DNA of 64,000 bases, from the NCBI RefSeq assembly GCF_030348765.1, contig NZ_JAUCEU010000007.1:186001-250000 (forward strand), written 5' to 3'. Numbering within the stretch: position 1 is the first letter of the stretch; the number at the start of each line of letters is the position of its first letter. Both the position numbers and the translations under genes were made by a program. Below are positions 1 to 8,893 of this stretch, piece by piece. Below the pieces are notes generated by a model. That model had not been told where the DNA came from. It ran no database searches and worked only from the letters and a program-made list of their open reading frames with translations. The DNA comes from Neobacillus sp. CF12 (GTDB lineage Bacteria; Bacillota; Bacilli; Bacillales; Cytobacillaceae).

Positions 1-30
1 TTTCGATAAATCCAGGAACTCCAAAATAAG

Positions 31-714
31 ATGAAAAATATGGAACAAACAAAAATGAATCCATTCATACTTAATGGAAGTTATATCCGATCAATAAATT
101 TCCATAATACTCCCTATTTCCGGGTAGAAGAGTACGAAAGTCAGTTTGCTTTTTATCGCGACCATTTTGAGCCAGTTTCTGAAGAAGATTTAGATGAGTT
201 TTTTGAGACGAAACGATGGAATAAGAAAAAGCCTGGCTTAATTATCAATTTTTATAACGGATATCGGAATAACTTTGATACTATGTATCCTATTCTAGAA
301 AAATACGATTTTATTGGATGGTTTTTTTTGGCCACAGAGTTTTTAAGTATACCAGCTAATCAGCAAAAGAAATATGCATCAGACCATACCTTATTACTTG
401 GCACAAATGAATATGAGGATGCCCGTTTTGCTCTATCATGGGATGAGGTGCGTGAACTAAGCAAGCGTCATGTCATTGCCAGTCATACTAAAACACATAG
501 TGAACTAATAGAATCTTCAACTGATGAGGATATGGTAAGGGAAATTATTGGCTCAAAGTTTGAAATCGAGGAGCAAATACAGTCCGAAATATCTGCATTC
601 GTTTGGCTTGGAGGGAAAGAGTTCGCAGGAAATCCATATGCGGCAAGTTATCTCCATCAGGCTGGCTACCGCTATTTATTTAGTAATCTGAAGATTGAAA
701 AAATTAATAAATGA
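31..714 (+). CDS. NodB-fold (polysaccharide deacetylase-like) protein, motif 1 lost
   Basis: A 227-residue protein without signal peptide or membrane segment, so probably cytoplasmic. SHTKTH at about residues 151-156 fits motif 2 of the carbohydrate esterase 4/NodB family, the metal-binding HxxxH. Where motif 1 (TFDDG) is expected, near residue 73, it reads NFYNGYRNN, so the catalytic base and metal-ligand aspartates are absent. The gene is a paralogue of the one at 3975-4664, which has lost the same motif. It lies upstream of a GH4 glycosidase, an SDR and a sugar-acid dehydratase, which suggests a role in breakdown of a modified sugar. ATG 31 is used; ATG 40 and ATG 55 are possible because no strong ribosome binding site decides. 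The fold is fairly secure, the activity unknown. Confidence 0.6.
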   Translation: MKNMEQTKMNPFILNGSYIRSINFHNTPYFRVEEYESQFAFYRDHFEPVSEEDLDEFFETKRWNKKKPGLIINFYNGYRNNFDTMYPILEKYDFIGWFFLATEFLSIPANQQKKYASDHTLLLGTNEYEDARFALSWDEVRELSKRHVIASHTKTHSELIESSTDEDMVREIIGSKFEIEEQIQSEISAFVWLGGKEFAGNPYAASYLHQAGYRYLFSNLKIEKINK

Positions 715-727
715 GGTGAATAAAGGG

Positions 728-1234
728 ATGTTAATTAATACGGAACAAAGAGCTTTTCGGTTGGAGATACCGATGCTTCTCTCTTTTCATAAATGCAATG
801 AAGTCCTTAAGTATGTTGCGAGTACGGTTCCTAAGGATCGCTTTTCCAGTGAAATTAATTATAAAGCAAAGGATAATAACGGCCCTCATTGGTTCGGTTA
901 CCGATGTTCTATAAAGGAACTTAATAGCAATCTATCACTCTACATTCACTTTGGCTTTATTTTTTTACCCAAAACAAAAGTTGGGTTAATGGTTGAACTT
1001 GATAGAAACAATAATCTCCAGGTATATGAACAGATCTGGGATCAAATTGAAGATTCGTCTTTTTATAAAGTTAATAAAGAAGAAAGTGATTATTTGAAAT
1101 TATTCATTCCAGATGACCATCTTAGTCAAGTAATGGAAGAACATTCAGCAGTTACGCAAGCTGAATTAGTTCAAAAATATTTTATTTCCTGTTGTGATGC
1201 ATTATTACGTGCAGGAAGAAAGGGGAACAAATGA
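728..1234 (+). CDS. Unknown protein, paralogue of the next gene
   Basis: I do not recognise this 168-residue protein. It has no signal peptide or membrane span. ATG 728 is preferred over the upstream TTG 695 because GAGGTGAA at 713-720 is well placed for it and TTG 695 would overlap the previous gene. It aligns along its length with the next gene: shared AKDN, GYRC, LYIxFG, NKEE and KLF blocks in the same order. Two tandem paralogues in translational overlap (ATGA at 1231-1234) suggest a heteromeric pair. Position between a NodB-like gene and a GH4 glycosidase suggests a role in sugar catabolism, but this is inference only. Confidence 0.6.
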   Translation: MLINTEQRAFRLEIPMLLSFHKCNEVLKYVASTVPKDRFSSEINYKAKDNNGPHWFGYRCSIKELNSNLSLYIHFGFIFLPKTKVGLMVELDRNNNLQVYEQIWDQIEDSSFYKVNKEESDYLKLFIPDDHLSQVMEEHSAVTQAELVQKYFISCCDALLRAGRKGNK

Positions 1235-1752
1235 TAAAAAACTCAATTGACTTACAACCCTTTCAATTTCAGCTCGATGATCTTTTATCCTTATTTAACT
1301 TTACTAGAACAGTAAAGAATGTAATTGAAACTGCAAATGGTGATACCTTTGAAGTAATACTGGATAATCAAGCAAAGGATAATTTTGGTTCATATGCAGC
1401 TGGATATCGATGCTTTTTGAGTAATAAAAAGAATCAGAAGGAACTTTATATCTATTTTGGTGCAATATATAGTTATAAAAAGCAGGCCGGTATTTTTGCT
1501 GAAGTCGATCTGAACAGTAATCGTGAACTTTTTGATCAAGTTTGGAATAATATTCAACCCTCAGAGCAATATGAGCTAAATAAAGAAGAAACTCCCTTTG
1601 TTAAACTTTTTTTAACTCCTCAACAGCATAGGGCATTAATGGAAGAAACAGATGTAGGTAAGCAGACAGAGTTATTACGTGTATTTTTTATAGAAGTTTG
1701 TAAAGCATTTGCTAATACTTTATCAAACAATGGGGGAATTAAATATGAATAA
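1231..1752 (+). CDS. Unknown protein, paralogue of the preceding gene
   Basis: A 173-residue soluble protein of no family I recognise. It shares with the preceding protein the ordered blocks QAKDN, GYRC, LYIYFG, NKEE, VKLF and a C-terminal segment of alternating acidic and hydrophobic residues that looks helical. The start ATG overlaps the previous stop (ATGA), which indicates translational coupling. The end overlaps the next gene's start by 8 bases. The tight coupling on both sides makes it part of the same transcript as the GH4 glycosidase. A lipocalin-like or small beta fold is imaginable but cannot be supported from sequence alone. Confidence 0.6.
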   Translation: MIKNSIDLQPFQFQLDDLLSLFNFTRTVKNVIETANGDTFEVILDNQAKDNFGSYAAGYRCFLSNKKNQKELYIYFGAIYSYKKQAGIFAEVDLNSNRELFDQVWNNIQPSEQYELNKEETPFVKLFLTPQQHRALMEETDVGKQTELLRVFFIEVCKAFANTLSNNGGIKYE

Positions 1753-3145
1753 AGATAGAAAAAAAATAGTCTTAATTGGTGCGGGAAGTGCTGTTTTTAC
1801 ACAAGGGTTACTTGCTGACTTTATTCAGGCAAAAGACTTTGGTTCCTGGGAAGTGGGATTGGTAGATATTGATAAAAAGGCATTAGATTCTATCACTCTT
1901 TTAGCAAAGAAAATGGTTGCCAAAATGAACGCGGATATTGTGATTAGTTCTTCGCAAGATCGACGTGAGTTGCTTCCAGGTGCGGATGTTGTGGTTACGA
2001 CAATTGCGGTTGGTGGACGTCGTGCATGGGAGAACGATGTTTTTATTCCACGTAAATACGGAATCTTTCAACCAGTTGGCGATACAACAATGCCTGGAGG
2101 AATTTCAAGAGCACTACGGTTGATTCCGACAATGATCGAAGTGGCAAAGGATGTAAAAGAACTTTGTCCTGATGCCTACTTCTTTAATTATTCTAATCCA
2201 ATGACAGCGATCATTTCAGCTTTAAGAAAAGTTGTAGACTTTCCGGTTATTGGTCTCTGCCATGGATCTATTTATCTTGAAAAATATTTATCTAGATTCT
2301 TAAGTGTAGACGTTGATCAAATATCATCTATTGGAGTGGGATTAAATCATCTTACTTTCCTATATGATCTACGAGTGGAGGGAAAAAATGCTTGGCCACT
2401 AGTAAATAAGGTACTTAGTGAACAAAAGGAAAAAGTGGCTAAAGCAGGTCACGAATATAATTTCTTCAATCCAATGCTAGAAGATACAGAGGTACCACAG
2501 TTTATGGATAATCCATTCTCATGGGCTTTTTATGAAAAATACGGGGCTGTACCAGCCGTTTTGGACCGCCATGTAGTTGAATTTTTCCCAGAACGCTTTC
2601 CACAAGGCAATTATTACAATCATGTCCTTGGCGAAAATGCGTTTCCATTCGAAGCAGTCATTGAGCGTGGAGATAGGGTATACAGTAATATGATTGACCA
2701 GGCTGCAGGGGATCTGGAAGTGGATAGCGGTTTGTTCAATCGTACAGAGGGCGAGCATGAGCAGTTAGTTGAAATTTTAAGGTCTCTTTATAATGATGAA
2801 CGGAAAACTTTTTATATTAATTGTCCAAATAACGGAGCTGTACCTAATCTCCCATCTAACTCCGTTTTGGAAATGCCTGCAGTTGCAACAGGAAATGGGT
2901 TCTATCAAATGTTCATCCCTGACTTCCCTGAAACGCTAGCTTCTATTATTAGAAAACGTCTTTCAGTCGTAGATCTTACTGTAGAAGCAGCTATAAGCGG
3001 AAATCGAAATTATGTGATCGAAGCGATGCTCCTAGATGGTGCGGTAACAAGCGAAGAAGTAGCCGAAAAATTAACGGATGAGTTGCTAGAAGCACACAAA
3101 CAACATTTACCACAATTTTTTGGAGAAAAAGTGATTCAAAATTAA
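1745..3145 (+). CDS. GH4 glycoside hydrolase, CHGx type (alpha-glucuronidase/galacturonidase-like)
   Basis: A 466-residue NAD- and metal-dependent glycosidase of family GH4. The Rossmann motif is IGAGSAVFTQG near residues 8-18, YSNPM lies near 150 and the signature CHGS near 172-175. Within GH4 the Cys-His-x-x signature tracks substrate: CHSV in alpha-galactosidases, CHEV in alpha-glucosidases, CHGx in alpha-glucuronidases, CN.P and CD.P in phospho-glycosidases. CHGS therefore points to an alpha-linked uronic acid, which fits the neighbouring sugar-acid dehydratase. Start ATG 1745 is chosen over TTG 1709 because GGGGGA precedes it and the Rossmann strand follows at once. Full length for the family. 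Specificity is inferred. Confidence 0.85.
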   Translation: MNKDRKKIVLIGAGSAVFTQGLLADFIQAKDFGSWEVGLVDIDKKALDSITLLAKKMVAKMNADIVISSSQDRRELLPGADVVVTTIAVGGRRAWENDVFIPRKYGIFQPVGDTTMPGGISRALRLIPTMIEVAKDVKELCPDAYFFNYSNPMTAIISALRKVVDFPVIGLCHGSIYLEKYLSRFLSVDVDQISSIGVGLNHLTFLYDLRVEGKNAWPLVNKVLSEQKEKVAKAGHEYNFFNPMLEDTEVPQFMDNPFSWAFYEKYGAVPAVLDRHVVEFFPERFPQGNYYNHVLGENAFPFEAVIERGDRVYSNMIDQAAGDLEVDSGLFNRTEGEHEQLVEILRSLYNDERKTFYINCPNNGAVPNLPSNSVLEMPAVATGNGFYQMFIPDFPETLASIIRKRLSVVDLTVEAAISGNRNYVIEAMLLDGAVTSEEVAEKLTDELLEAHKQHLPQFFGEKVIQN

Positions 3146-3177
3146 TTTAACCTAGTTATTAATAAGTGGGTGGGAAA

Positions 3178-3951
3178 ATGGAGTTAGGTTTACAGGGGAA
3201 GTCAGTCGTAATCACCGGAGGAACTACTGGAATTGGTAAGGCTATAGCGAGCTGCCTTTTAGAAGAAGGCTGTCATGTTAGTGTTTGTGGAAGAAACAAA
3301 GATAAAGGGGCGGCTCTTGTTGAAGAGCTCGCCTTTAAAGGTCATCAAATTGTATTTGAATGTGCAGACGCATCAAATCATGAGGAAATAGAGAGGTTTG
3401 CTAAAAATACTATTAAGCGTTTAGGTCGGATCGATATTTGGATTAATAATGCAGGAATCTATCCTCAAAAAAAACTGTTGGAAATGACAGAATATGAGTG
3501 GGATGAGGTTATGCATATCAATTTGAAGTCAGTGTGGCAAGGTTCGAAGATTGCTGCAAGTTATATGCAAGAAAATGGAAGTGGAGTTATTCTAAATGCC
3601 GCATCATTTGCTGCCTTTATCCCTTCCGCAGGAAGTGGTGCGTATGCTGCTTCCAAGGCTGCAATTTTAAGTTTGACTAAAACTTTTGCTGCTGAACTTG
3701 CTCCTTTTAATATTCGAGTGAATGCATATGTTCCTGGTGTAATAGAAACACCTATGACAGGTCCTATTATCGAAAAAAACATCGATAATATGATCCAAAC
3801 TATCCCTCTTGGTAAGTTAGGAAAGCCAGAGGATATTGCAAATGCAGTTGCCTTTATGGCATCAGATGTGTCCTCCTATATGACAGGTACATATATGGAG
3901 ATTAGTGGTGGAAAATTTTGCGTCCAAAACCCAAGATTCGCTTGGTCGTAA
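3178..3951 (+). CDS. SDR-family NAD(P)-dependent oxidoreductase
   Basis: A 257-residue classical short-chain dehydrogenase. TGGTTGIG near residue 14 binds the cofactor, NNAG near 90 supports the central sheet, and Y156-x3-K160 (YAASK) with an upstream Ser is the catalytic set. The C-terminal MTGTYMEISGG block is typical of the family. GTG 3166 is an alternative start, but ATG 3178 has the G-rich stretch just upstream and gives the usual N-terminus. It lies 32 bases after the GH4 gene in a same-strand operon. An oxidation of a sugar to an aldonate lactone or a 3-keto sugar is plausible given the dehydratase two genes downstream. Substrate not determined. Confidence 0.9.
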   Translation: MELGLQGKSVVITGGTTGIGKAIASCLLEEGCHVSVCGRNKDKGAALVEELAFKGHQIVFECADASNHEEIERFAKNTIKRLGRIDIWINNAGIYPQKKLLEMTEYEWDEVMHINLKSVWQGSKIAASYMQENGSGVILNAASFAAFIPSAGSGAYAASKAAILSLTKTFAAELAPFNIRVNAYVPGVIETPMTGPIIEKNIDNMIQTIPLGKLGKPEDIANAVAFMASDVSSYMTGTYMEISGGKFCVQNPRFAWS

Positions 3952-3974
3952 TGGTTAAGTAGAGGAGGATTATT

Positions 3975-4664
3975 TTGGAAAACACGATGCTTAAAGAAGT
4001 TCAAGAGAATTTGTTACGTGGACAATATATTCGTGCAATTAATTATCATAATACGCATTTAGCAGATAAAAGTCGGTTAGAAAGAGAACTCCAATATTAC
4101 CAGCAAAATTTCTCACCTGTTACTTTGGAAGATCTTAATGAATTTTTTATAACAAAAAAGTGGAAAAAAGATAAACCTGGACTTGTCCTTTCCATGTTTG
4201 AAGCATATCGGAACAATTATGATATTGCTTTACCTTTGCTCGAAAAATATGGATTTGTTGGGTGGTACCACATTATTACTGATTTCGTGGATACACCAAT
4301 AGAACAACAGAAAGAATATGCCAGAAATCATAGTATTGATATTGATCAGTTTGATGAATATAGTCAGGATCAACGTTATGCGATGACTTGGGATGAAGTT
4401 CGACATGTAGCAAAAAAACATGTTATTTGCAGTCATACACGTAGTCACTACCGCATTTCATTAGACACTCCTGATGATGTAATGAAAAGAGAAATTGTAG
4501 AATCAAAACACATTTTAGAAGAAAAGCTCCAACAAGAAGTTGCTGTTTATTGCTGGCTTGGCGGTGCTCAGTTTAATAGCAATCCTGTGGCGGCCAGTTA
4601 TATCAAAAATGCAGGATATCGCTTTTTATTTGGAAATAGTAAGATTCACAGAATTGCAAACTAA
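3975..4664 (+). CDS. NodB-fold protein, motif 1 lost (paralogue of 31-714)
   Basis: A 229-residue soluble protein that aligns end to end with the protein at 31-714 (RAINYHNT, FxPVxxEDLNEFF, YRNN, LGGxxF, AGYRxLF blocks). SHTRSH near residue 153 keeps NodB motif 2, while motif 1 near residue 72 reads SMFEAYRNN without aspartates. TTG 3975 is the preferred start because AGAGGAGG at 3961-3968 is ideally spaced; ATG 3987 is possible. It sits between the SDR and the dehydratase. Loss of the same motif in both copies suggests a changed chemistry or a binding role rather than recent decay. Confidence 0.6.
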   Translation: MENTMLKEVQENLLRGQYIRAINYHNTHLADKSRLERELQYYQQNFSPVTLEDLNEFFITKKWKKDKPGLVLSMFEAYRNNYDIALPLLEKYGFVGWYHIITDFVDTPIEQQKEYARNHSIDIDQFDEYSQDQRYAMTWDEVRHVAKKHVICSHTRSHYRISLDTPDDVMKREIVESKHILEEKLQQEVAVYCWLGGAQFNSNPVAASYIKNAGYRFLFGNSKIHRIAN

Positions 4665-4684
4665 TATTAAGGGAGAAAAGCTCT

Positions 4685-6892
4685 ATGGCAGTTATATATC
4701 CTCATATTGAAAATCTAATTAATCCTTATCGTGATACGGTTATTGGAAAATCGAATGAGCCAATTACAGTAGCCGGTCTTTTGGACCGTTCCAAACAGAA
4801 TATGGGTTCTGGCTTTGATGGCCCGAAGCCTGATTGGACATTAGAAAATATATATGATCGATTGGAAGAAAATGCTCCAAGGATTGCGATCATTGGTGGA
4901 TCTGCTGATCATCCAGCTCATATAATGGATTACCAAACAATTGCTATTGTTGCTCTACGAATCTGGCAAAACGGCGGGGTACCATTCCAGTTTTCAACAC
5001 CGGTAATGTGTGATGGGACTGCACAAGATAATCAGGGGATGAGTTATTCTCTCCAAAGCCGTAATGCTGTTGCACAAATGATTGTAAATCAAATCGAATC
5101 CCACAGTTACCATGGAGCGTTTGTGATTCAAGGGTGTGATAAACAACCAATAGGTGTAGTAAGTGCCTTAGCACAAGTTGACCGTGTAAGGCGTTATCGT
5201 GGAGAGTCACCTTTTTTTGCCACATTTGCTCCAGCACATGTAATGAGTGGTGGAAGCTATCCAGAGGACCTTATTGAGGAACTGATGAAAGTTGCAGAAC
5301 GTGCTGACTTTTTAGGGGCAGCTGATATTGCTGAAGACATTCGTGATACCTTAAATTATGTTCTGGTGTGTTCAACCAATACCTCATTTCAAGGAGTATT
5401 TGAAAGGGCAAAGGAAAAAGGTATTATTTCGAAAGTTGAACAGAAAGATTTTGAAAAAAGATTAGCAGTTAGCACATGCAGTAAAGACGGTGGAGTTTGT
5501 GCATTTAATGGAACCGGCAACAGTTCACGCCATATGATCTCAGGTCTTGGACTAGTTCATCCGGCACTTGAGCTATTAACTCAGTCACCTTCTCGTGAAC
5601 AACTCCATAAGGCGGTAGACAGTCTAGCTCTATTAATCAATAATCCTAAGTTTAGTGTAACAAATTTGCTGGCAACAAATATTAAAAACGCAATTCGTAT
5701 TCATAGTGCATCTGGAGGATCGACTAATTTAATGATGCATATTGTAGCAGGTATGCTTTATGGAGGATTTACCTTTAGTCTTTGGGACTATGATCGAATT
5801 CGTCAAGAATATCCGATTCCAGATTTATTTGATTACAGCTTAACAGAGGGTCGTGATATTTTTAAGCTGGCAAGACAGTGTTGCAGTGGAAGTAGCAAAG
5901 GGATGGAGACCTTATTTTATGAATTACTGCAAAATGGGGTTCCAATGGATTTAGATGCTCCTACTGTAACTGGGACTACTTGGGGCGAGCGGCTTGTTAA
6001 ACAGTCTCACTTATCTGCAGACCTGGTAGAGAAGGATCGGGTTATACTTTCTTCTCCGAGACGTCCTTTCAGTGGAGTGGATGTACTCACCGGGAACTTT
6101 TTTGAAAGTGCAGTTGTTAAAATAAGTGGTATGTCTACACCTCAGCTTAACTCTTTTGATCAAAAAGTTAACTTTGTACTTTACTTCGAAAATGAAGAAG
6201 CAGCAAATCACAGCTTACTTGATTTACAGTTTTTAGAAGATATTAAACGGACACAAAAATTCTGTCACGAACACCTACTTGCAGTTTTAAAGCATAATGA
6301 TCCTGATAATTTCGTAGAATTTAGTATCCTACCATATAATGAGTTGTTTGATCAGATGGTTGAATTCGGAGCATTAAAACTGACTGTAGTCATCTCAGGA
6401 CAGGGACCTGATGCCTTTGGTATGCCGGAAATGTATACCCCGATGCAGCATATTAATGCCAATCGAAAACTTAAGAAATTGGTGACAATTGTAAGTGATG
6501 GGCGTTATTCAGGTGTAACACTCGGTGCGGCTGTCGGCCATGTAACACCAGAAGCACTGCAGGATGGTGGAATTCTCTATCTCCAAACGGGTGATTTACT
6601 ATTTATTGATCTTAGTGGAAAACAAATTCACTTTATTAATCCAGAGTCATTTTTAAAGGGAAAACTCGACTTTAATGGATTCTCTGAGGTTAAAATAGTA
6701 AGACAAAAAGTAGCTTCAGATCGAATAAAAGCTATAAAAAAACGTAAGCTTCGTGTAGCAACAAGTAATCATTTAACTGGGCATACAGATGCTGCTCACG
6801 GGGTTGTACCTATCTCAGTCTATGAAGCAGCGAATATTGATTTTCATAATGAAGCTGAGTTTCATTGTAAGAGTATAAATGAAAAAAAGTAA
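4685..6892 (+). CDS. IlvD/Edd-family dehydratase, probably a sugar-acid dehydratase
   Basis: A 735-residue member of the dihydroxy-acid/6-phosphogluconate/aldonate dehydratase family, which uses an Fe-S cluster and Mg to turn a 2,3-dihydroxy acid into a 2-keto-3-deoxy acid. Recognisable blocks are MCDGTAQDNQGMSYSL (C109), QGCDKQPIGV (C151), TCSKDGGVC (C265, C272) and the C-terminal VSDGRYSG and GHVTPEA. It is longer than IlvD (about 560) and Edd (about 600) and closer to the YjhG/YagF xylonate dehydratase type (about 650). It ends the operon that starts before the window and is followed by a GntR regulator. The substrate is likely an aldonate made by the GH4/SDR steps (inference). Confidence 0.85.
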   Translation: MAVIYPHIENLINPYRDTVIGKSNEPITVAGLLDRSKQNMGSGFDGPKPDWTLENIYDRLEENAPRIAIIGGSADHPAHIMDYQTIAIVALRIWQNGGVPFQFSTPVMCDGTAQDNQGMSYSLQSRNAVAQMIVNQIESHSYHGAFVIQGCDKQPIGVVSALAQVDRVRRYRGESPFFATFAPAHVMSGGSYPEDLIEELMKVAERADFLGAADIAEDIRDTLNYVLVCSTNTSFQGVFERAKEKGIISKVEQKDFEKRLAVSTCSKDGGVCAFNGTGNSSRHMISGLGLVHPALELLTQSPSREQLHKAVDSLALLINNPKFSVTNLLATNIKNAIRIHSASGGSTNLMMHIVAGMLYGGFTFSLWDYDRIRQEYPIPDLFDYSLTEGRDIFKLARQCCSGSSKGMETLFYELLQNGVPMDLDAPTVTGTTWGERLVKQSHLSADLVEKDRVILSSPRRPFSGVDVLTGNFFESAVVKISGMSTPQLNSFDQKVNFVLYFENEEAANHSLLDLQFLEDIKRTQKFCHEHLLAVLKHNDPDNFVEFSILPYNELFDQMVEFGALKLTVVISGQGPDAFGMPEMYTPMQHINANRKLKKLVTIVSDGRYSGVTLGAAVGHVTPEALQDGGILYLQTGDLLFIDLSGKQIHFINPESFLKGKLDFNGFSEVKIVRQKVASDRIKAIKKRKLRVATSNHLTGHTDAAHGVVPISVYEAANIDFHNEAEFHCKSINEKK

Positions 6893-6939
6893 AGTTTGAT
6901 TTAACCAAATAGGTAAATATAAAGAGGTGTGCTATATCT

Positions 6940-7671
6940 ATGGAAAAAAAACTTAGTCACGATAGCGTTATACCGTTGTATTATCAATTGAAAGAAATAT
7001 TATTAGAAAATATAGAATCTGGAAATTGGAAACCTGATGATATGATTCCTTCCGAAATTCAATTACAGCAGGAATACAATATTAGTAGGAATACAGTTAA
7101 AAAAGCATTGGATGAGCTTGTTCAAGAAGGATGGCTTACTAGAATTCAGGGCAAGGGTACCTTTGTATCTGCTCCTAAAATTGAACAATCACTAACAAAT
7201 TTTTATAGTTTTAGTAAAGTGATGAAAAAAAGAGGACTAAATCCAAGAGACATAATACTTGAATTTAAAGAAAATGATCCCAGACTAGGAATTTCAAAAA
7301 AATTACAGATTTCTGATCACAAGAAAGTATATGAATTGAAGCGTTTGCGGTGCAGTGGAGATGACCCCATTATTTTAGAAACTTCATTTATCCCAAAGGA
7401 CTTATTTCCCAATCTTTCAGTAAAAATGCTAGAAAATAATTCCTTGTATGATGTGATGCAGAATAAATATGGGATTTACGTAACAAAAGCAAAGGAAATT
7501 TTCGAACCTGTCCTTATTCGTAGTCATGAAAGCATGATTTTACAGGTAGGAGAAGGAAATCCTGCTCTACTTTTGGAACGCATTGCTTATGATAATCAAG
7601 GAGTTCCTGTTGAATTTTGCCGGTCTTTAATCCGTGGAGATCGTTGTCGTTTTTATACTGAACTTCTTTAG
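6940..7671 (+). CDS. GntR-family (HutC type) transcriptional regulator
   Basis: A 243-residue regulator. Residues 1-75 form the winged helix with the family hallmarks PLYYQLKE, PSEIQLQ, ISRNTVKKALDEL and GKGTFV. Residues 95-243 match the UTRA ligand-binding domain of the HutC subfamily, which senses small metabolites such as sugar phosphates. AGAGGTG at 6923-6929 precedes the ATG. It lies 47 bases after the dehydratase and is followed by a strong hairpin (7705-7724), so it is probably the last gene of the upstream operon and its local repressor. The operator was not identified. Confidence 0.9.
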   Translation: MEKKLSHDSVIPLYYQLKEILLENIESGNWKPDDMIPSEIQLQQEYNISRNTVKKALDELVQEGWLTRIQGKGTFVSAPKIEQSLTNFYSFSKVMKKRGLNPRDIILEFKENDPRLGISKKLQISDHKKVYELKRLRCSGDDPIILETSFIPKDLFPNLSVKMLENNSLYDVMQNKYGIYVTKAKEIFEPVLIRSHESMILQVGEGNPALLLERIAYDNQGVPVEFCRSLIRGDRCRFYTELL

Positions 7672-7704
7672 TATCTTCAAGTAATTGAAGATTCTCCTAT
7701 TTGT

Positions 7705-7728
7705 AGGGTTGACCCATCAACCCTTTAT
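7705..7728 (+). terminator. Hairpin terminator after gntR-type gene
   Basis: AGGGTTGA (7705-7712) pairs perfectly with TCAACCCT (7717-7724) across a CCCA loop, followed by a weak TTTAT stretch. A second hairpin of ATCTTCAA/TTGAAGAT lies just upstream at about 7674-7694. Together they separate the GH4 operon from the kinase gene. Confidence 0.55.
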
Positions 7729-7830
7729 GTAAATTATTCTTCCATATTTTTCGAGTTCTGTACTGGAATTGAATAAAAGTAAATTTTAATTGGGTTGTTA
7801 AATTAAAAAACAAATTAGTTGGTGATGGTT

Positions 7831-8760
7831 ATGGAGAATCCAGTTGGAATTATTGGGAATTACAACATTGATATTATGATTGGAAATGTTAATGAAGCAC
7901 CTAAATGGGATACCGAAATTTTGGCTGACCGTTATGAACAGCGCATTGCAGGAACAGCTGGATATATGGCGTTGGCACTATACAATCTGAACATTCCCTC
8001 AGTAATCCTTTCAAGCGTTGGCCAGGACGATTACGGGAATTTTTTGGTAAAAGCACTTATTGAACGCGGTCTTGAGGCAAAGGGAATAGAAAGGTTGGCG
8101 AATCACCAAACATGTATAGGGTTTGTCGTCGTTAATAAGGATGGCTCTCGTGCAATCACTACGGTTACAGGTGCACATGATCATTTTGATTTAGAGATGT
8201 ACCACAAAAACAAGCACTTGCTTAAAGAATGTAAAGAAATTGTTATATGCGGCACGTATTTGCTCCCAAAGTTTTCTTTAGCCGAGGCACTAGTGGTAGC
8301 AAAAGAACAGAGAGCTCTTGGAAAGAAGATCTATTTTGATCCGAGTTGGGACCCTAATGGATGGTCTGAATATACAGTTTCACAAACGTTTGAGCTACTT
8401 AAGTACGTTGATGTGTTTATGCCGAATGAAACTGAGCTATGTCATCTTACTGGGAAACAAAACTGGCGAGATGCATTACTTTTTGTTAGTCAATTTTGTG
8501 GTGAAGTGGTTGTGAAGCTTGGGTCAAAAGGTGCTGCAATGATAAAAGATGGAAAAATTATCATTGAGAGTGGAAAGAATGTAAGGGCAGTTGATACCAC
8601 TGGGGCAGGCGATGTTTTTGATATGGGTTATTTATTCGCTGCCCGACGTGGAGATGATCCTTCAAATCGGTTAGTACTTGGAAATACTTTAGCTTCTCTT
8701 GTAATCACTCAAAGTAATCGAACAACTTATCCTACACTTCAAGAACTAATGAACAAATAG
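7831..8760 (+). CDS. PfkB-family carbohydrate kinase
   Basis: A 309-residue ribokinase-type sugar kinase. The N-terminal signature appears as GTAGYMALALYNL and the C-terminal one as DTTGAGDVF (residues 255-263) with the catalytic aspartate at 261 in the GAGD anion hole. NETEL near residue 200 is also typical. The start could be TTG 7819, ATG 7825 or ATG 7831; ATG 7831 is used because GGTGATGG precedes it. The kinase stands between the GH4/dehydratase operon and the oxidase gene, so a 2-keto-3-deoxy acid or a fructose-like sugar are plausible substrates. It is a different paralogue from the LacC-like kinase at 13464. Confidence 0.85.
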   Translation: MENPVGIIGNYNIDIMIGNVNEAPKWDTEILADRYEQRIAGTAGYMALALYNLNIPSVILSSVGQDDYGNFLVKALIERGLEAKGIERLANHQTCIGFVVVNKDGSRAITTVTGAHDHFDLEMYHKNKHLLKECKEIVICGTYLLPKFSLAEALVVAKEQRALGKKIYFDPSWDPNGWSEYTVSQTFELLKYVDVFMPNETELCHLTGKQNWRDALLFVSQFCGEVVVKLGSKGAAMIKDGKIIIESGKNVRAVDTTGAGDVFDMGYLFAARRGDDPSNRLVLGNTLASLVITQSNRTTYPTLQELMNK

Positions 8761-8893
8761 GAAAATCCGATAAAAAGCTAATATCTTTAAAAGTGACCAG
8801 AAAAATATTTACAGACCCGGTTAGGAGCCGACTTGATATGACTGTTTTTATTTTCTAACTTTTGATATTTGAAATCAGGAGGCTGTAGCTGAA

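Noticed and set aside
31..714. Active polysaccharide deacetylase acting on peptidoglycan or chitin
   Set aside because: There is no signal peptide and the motif 1 aspartates are absent.
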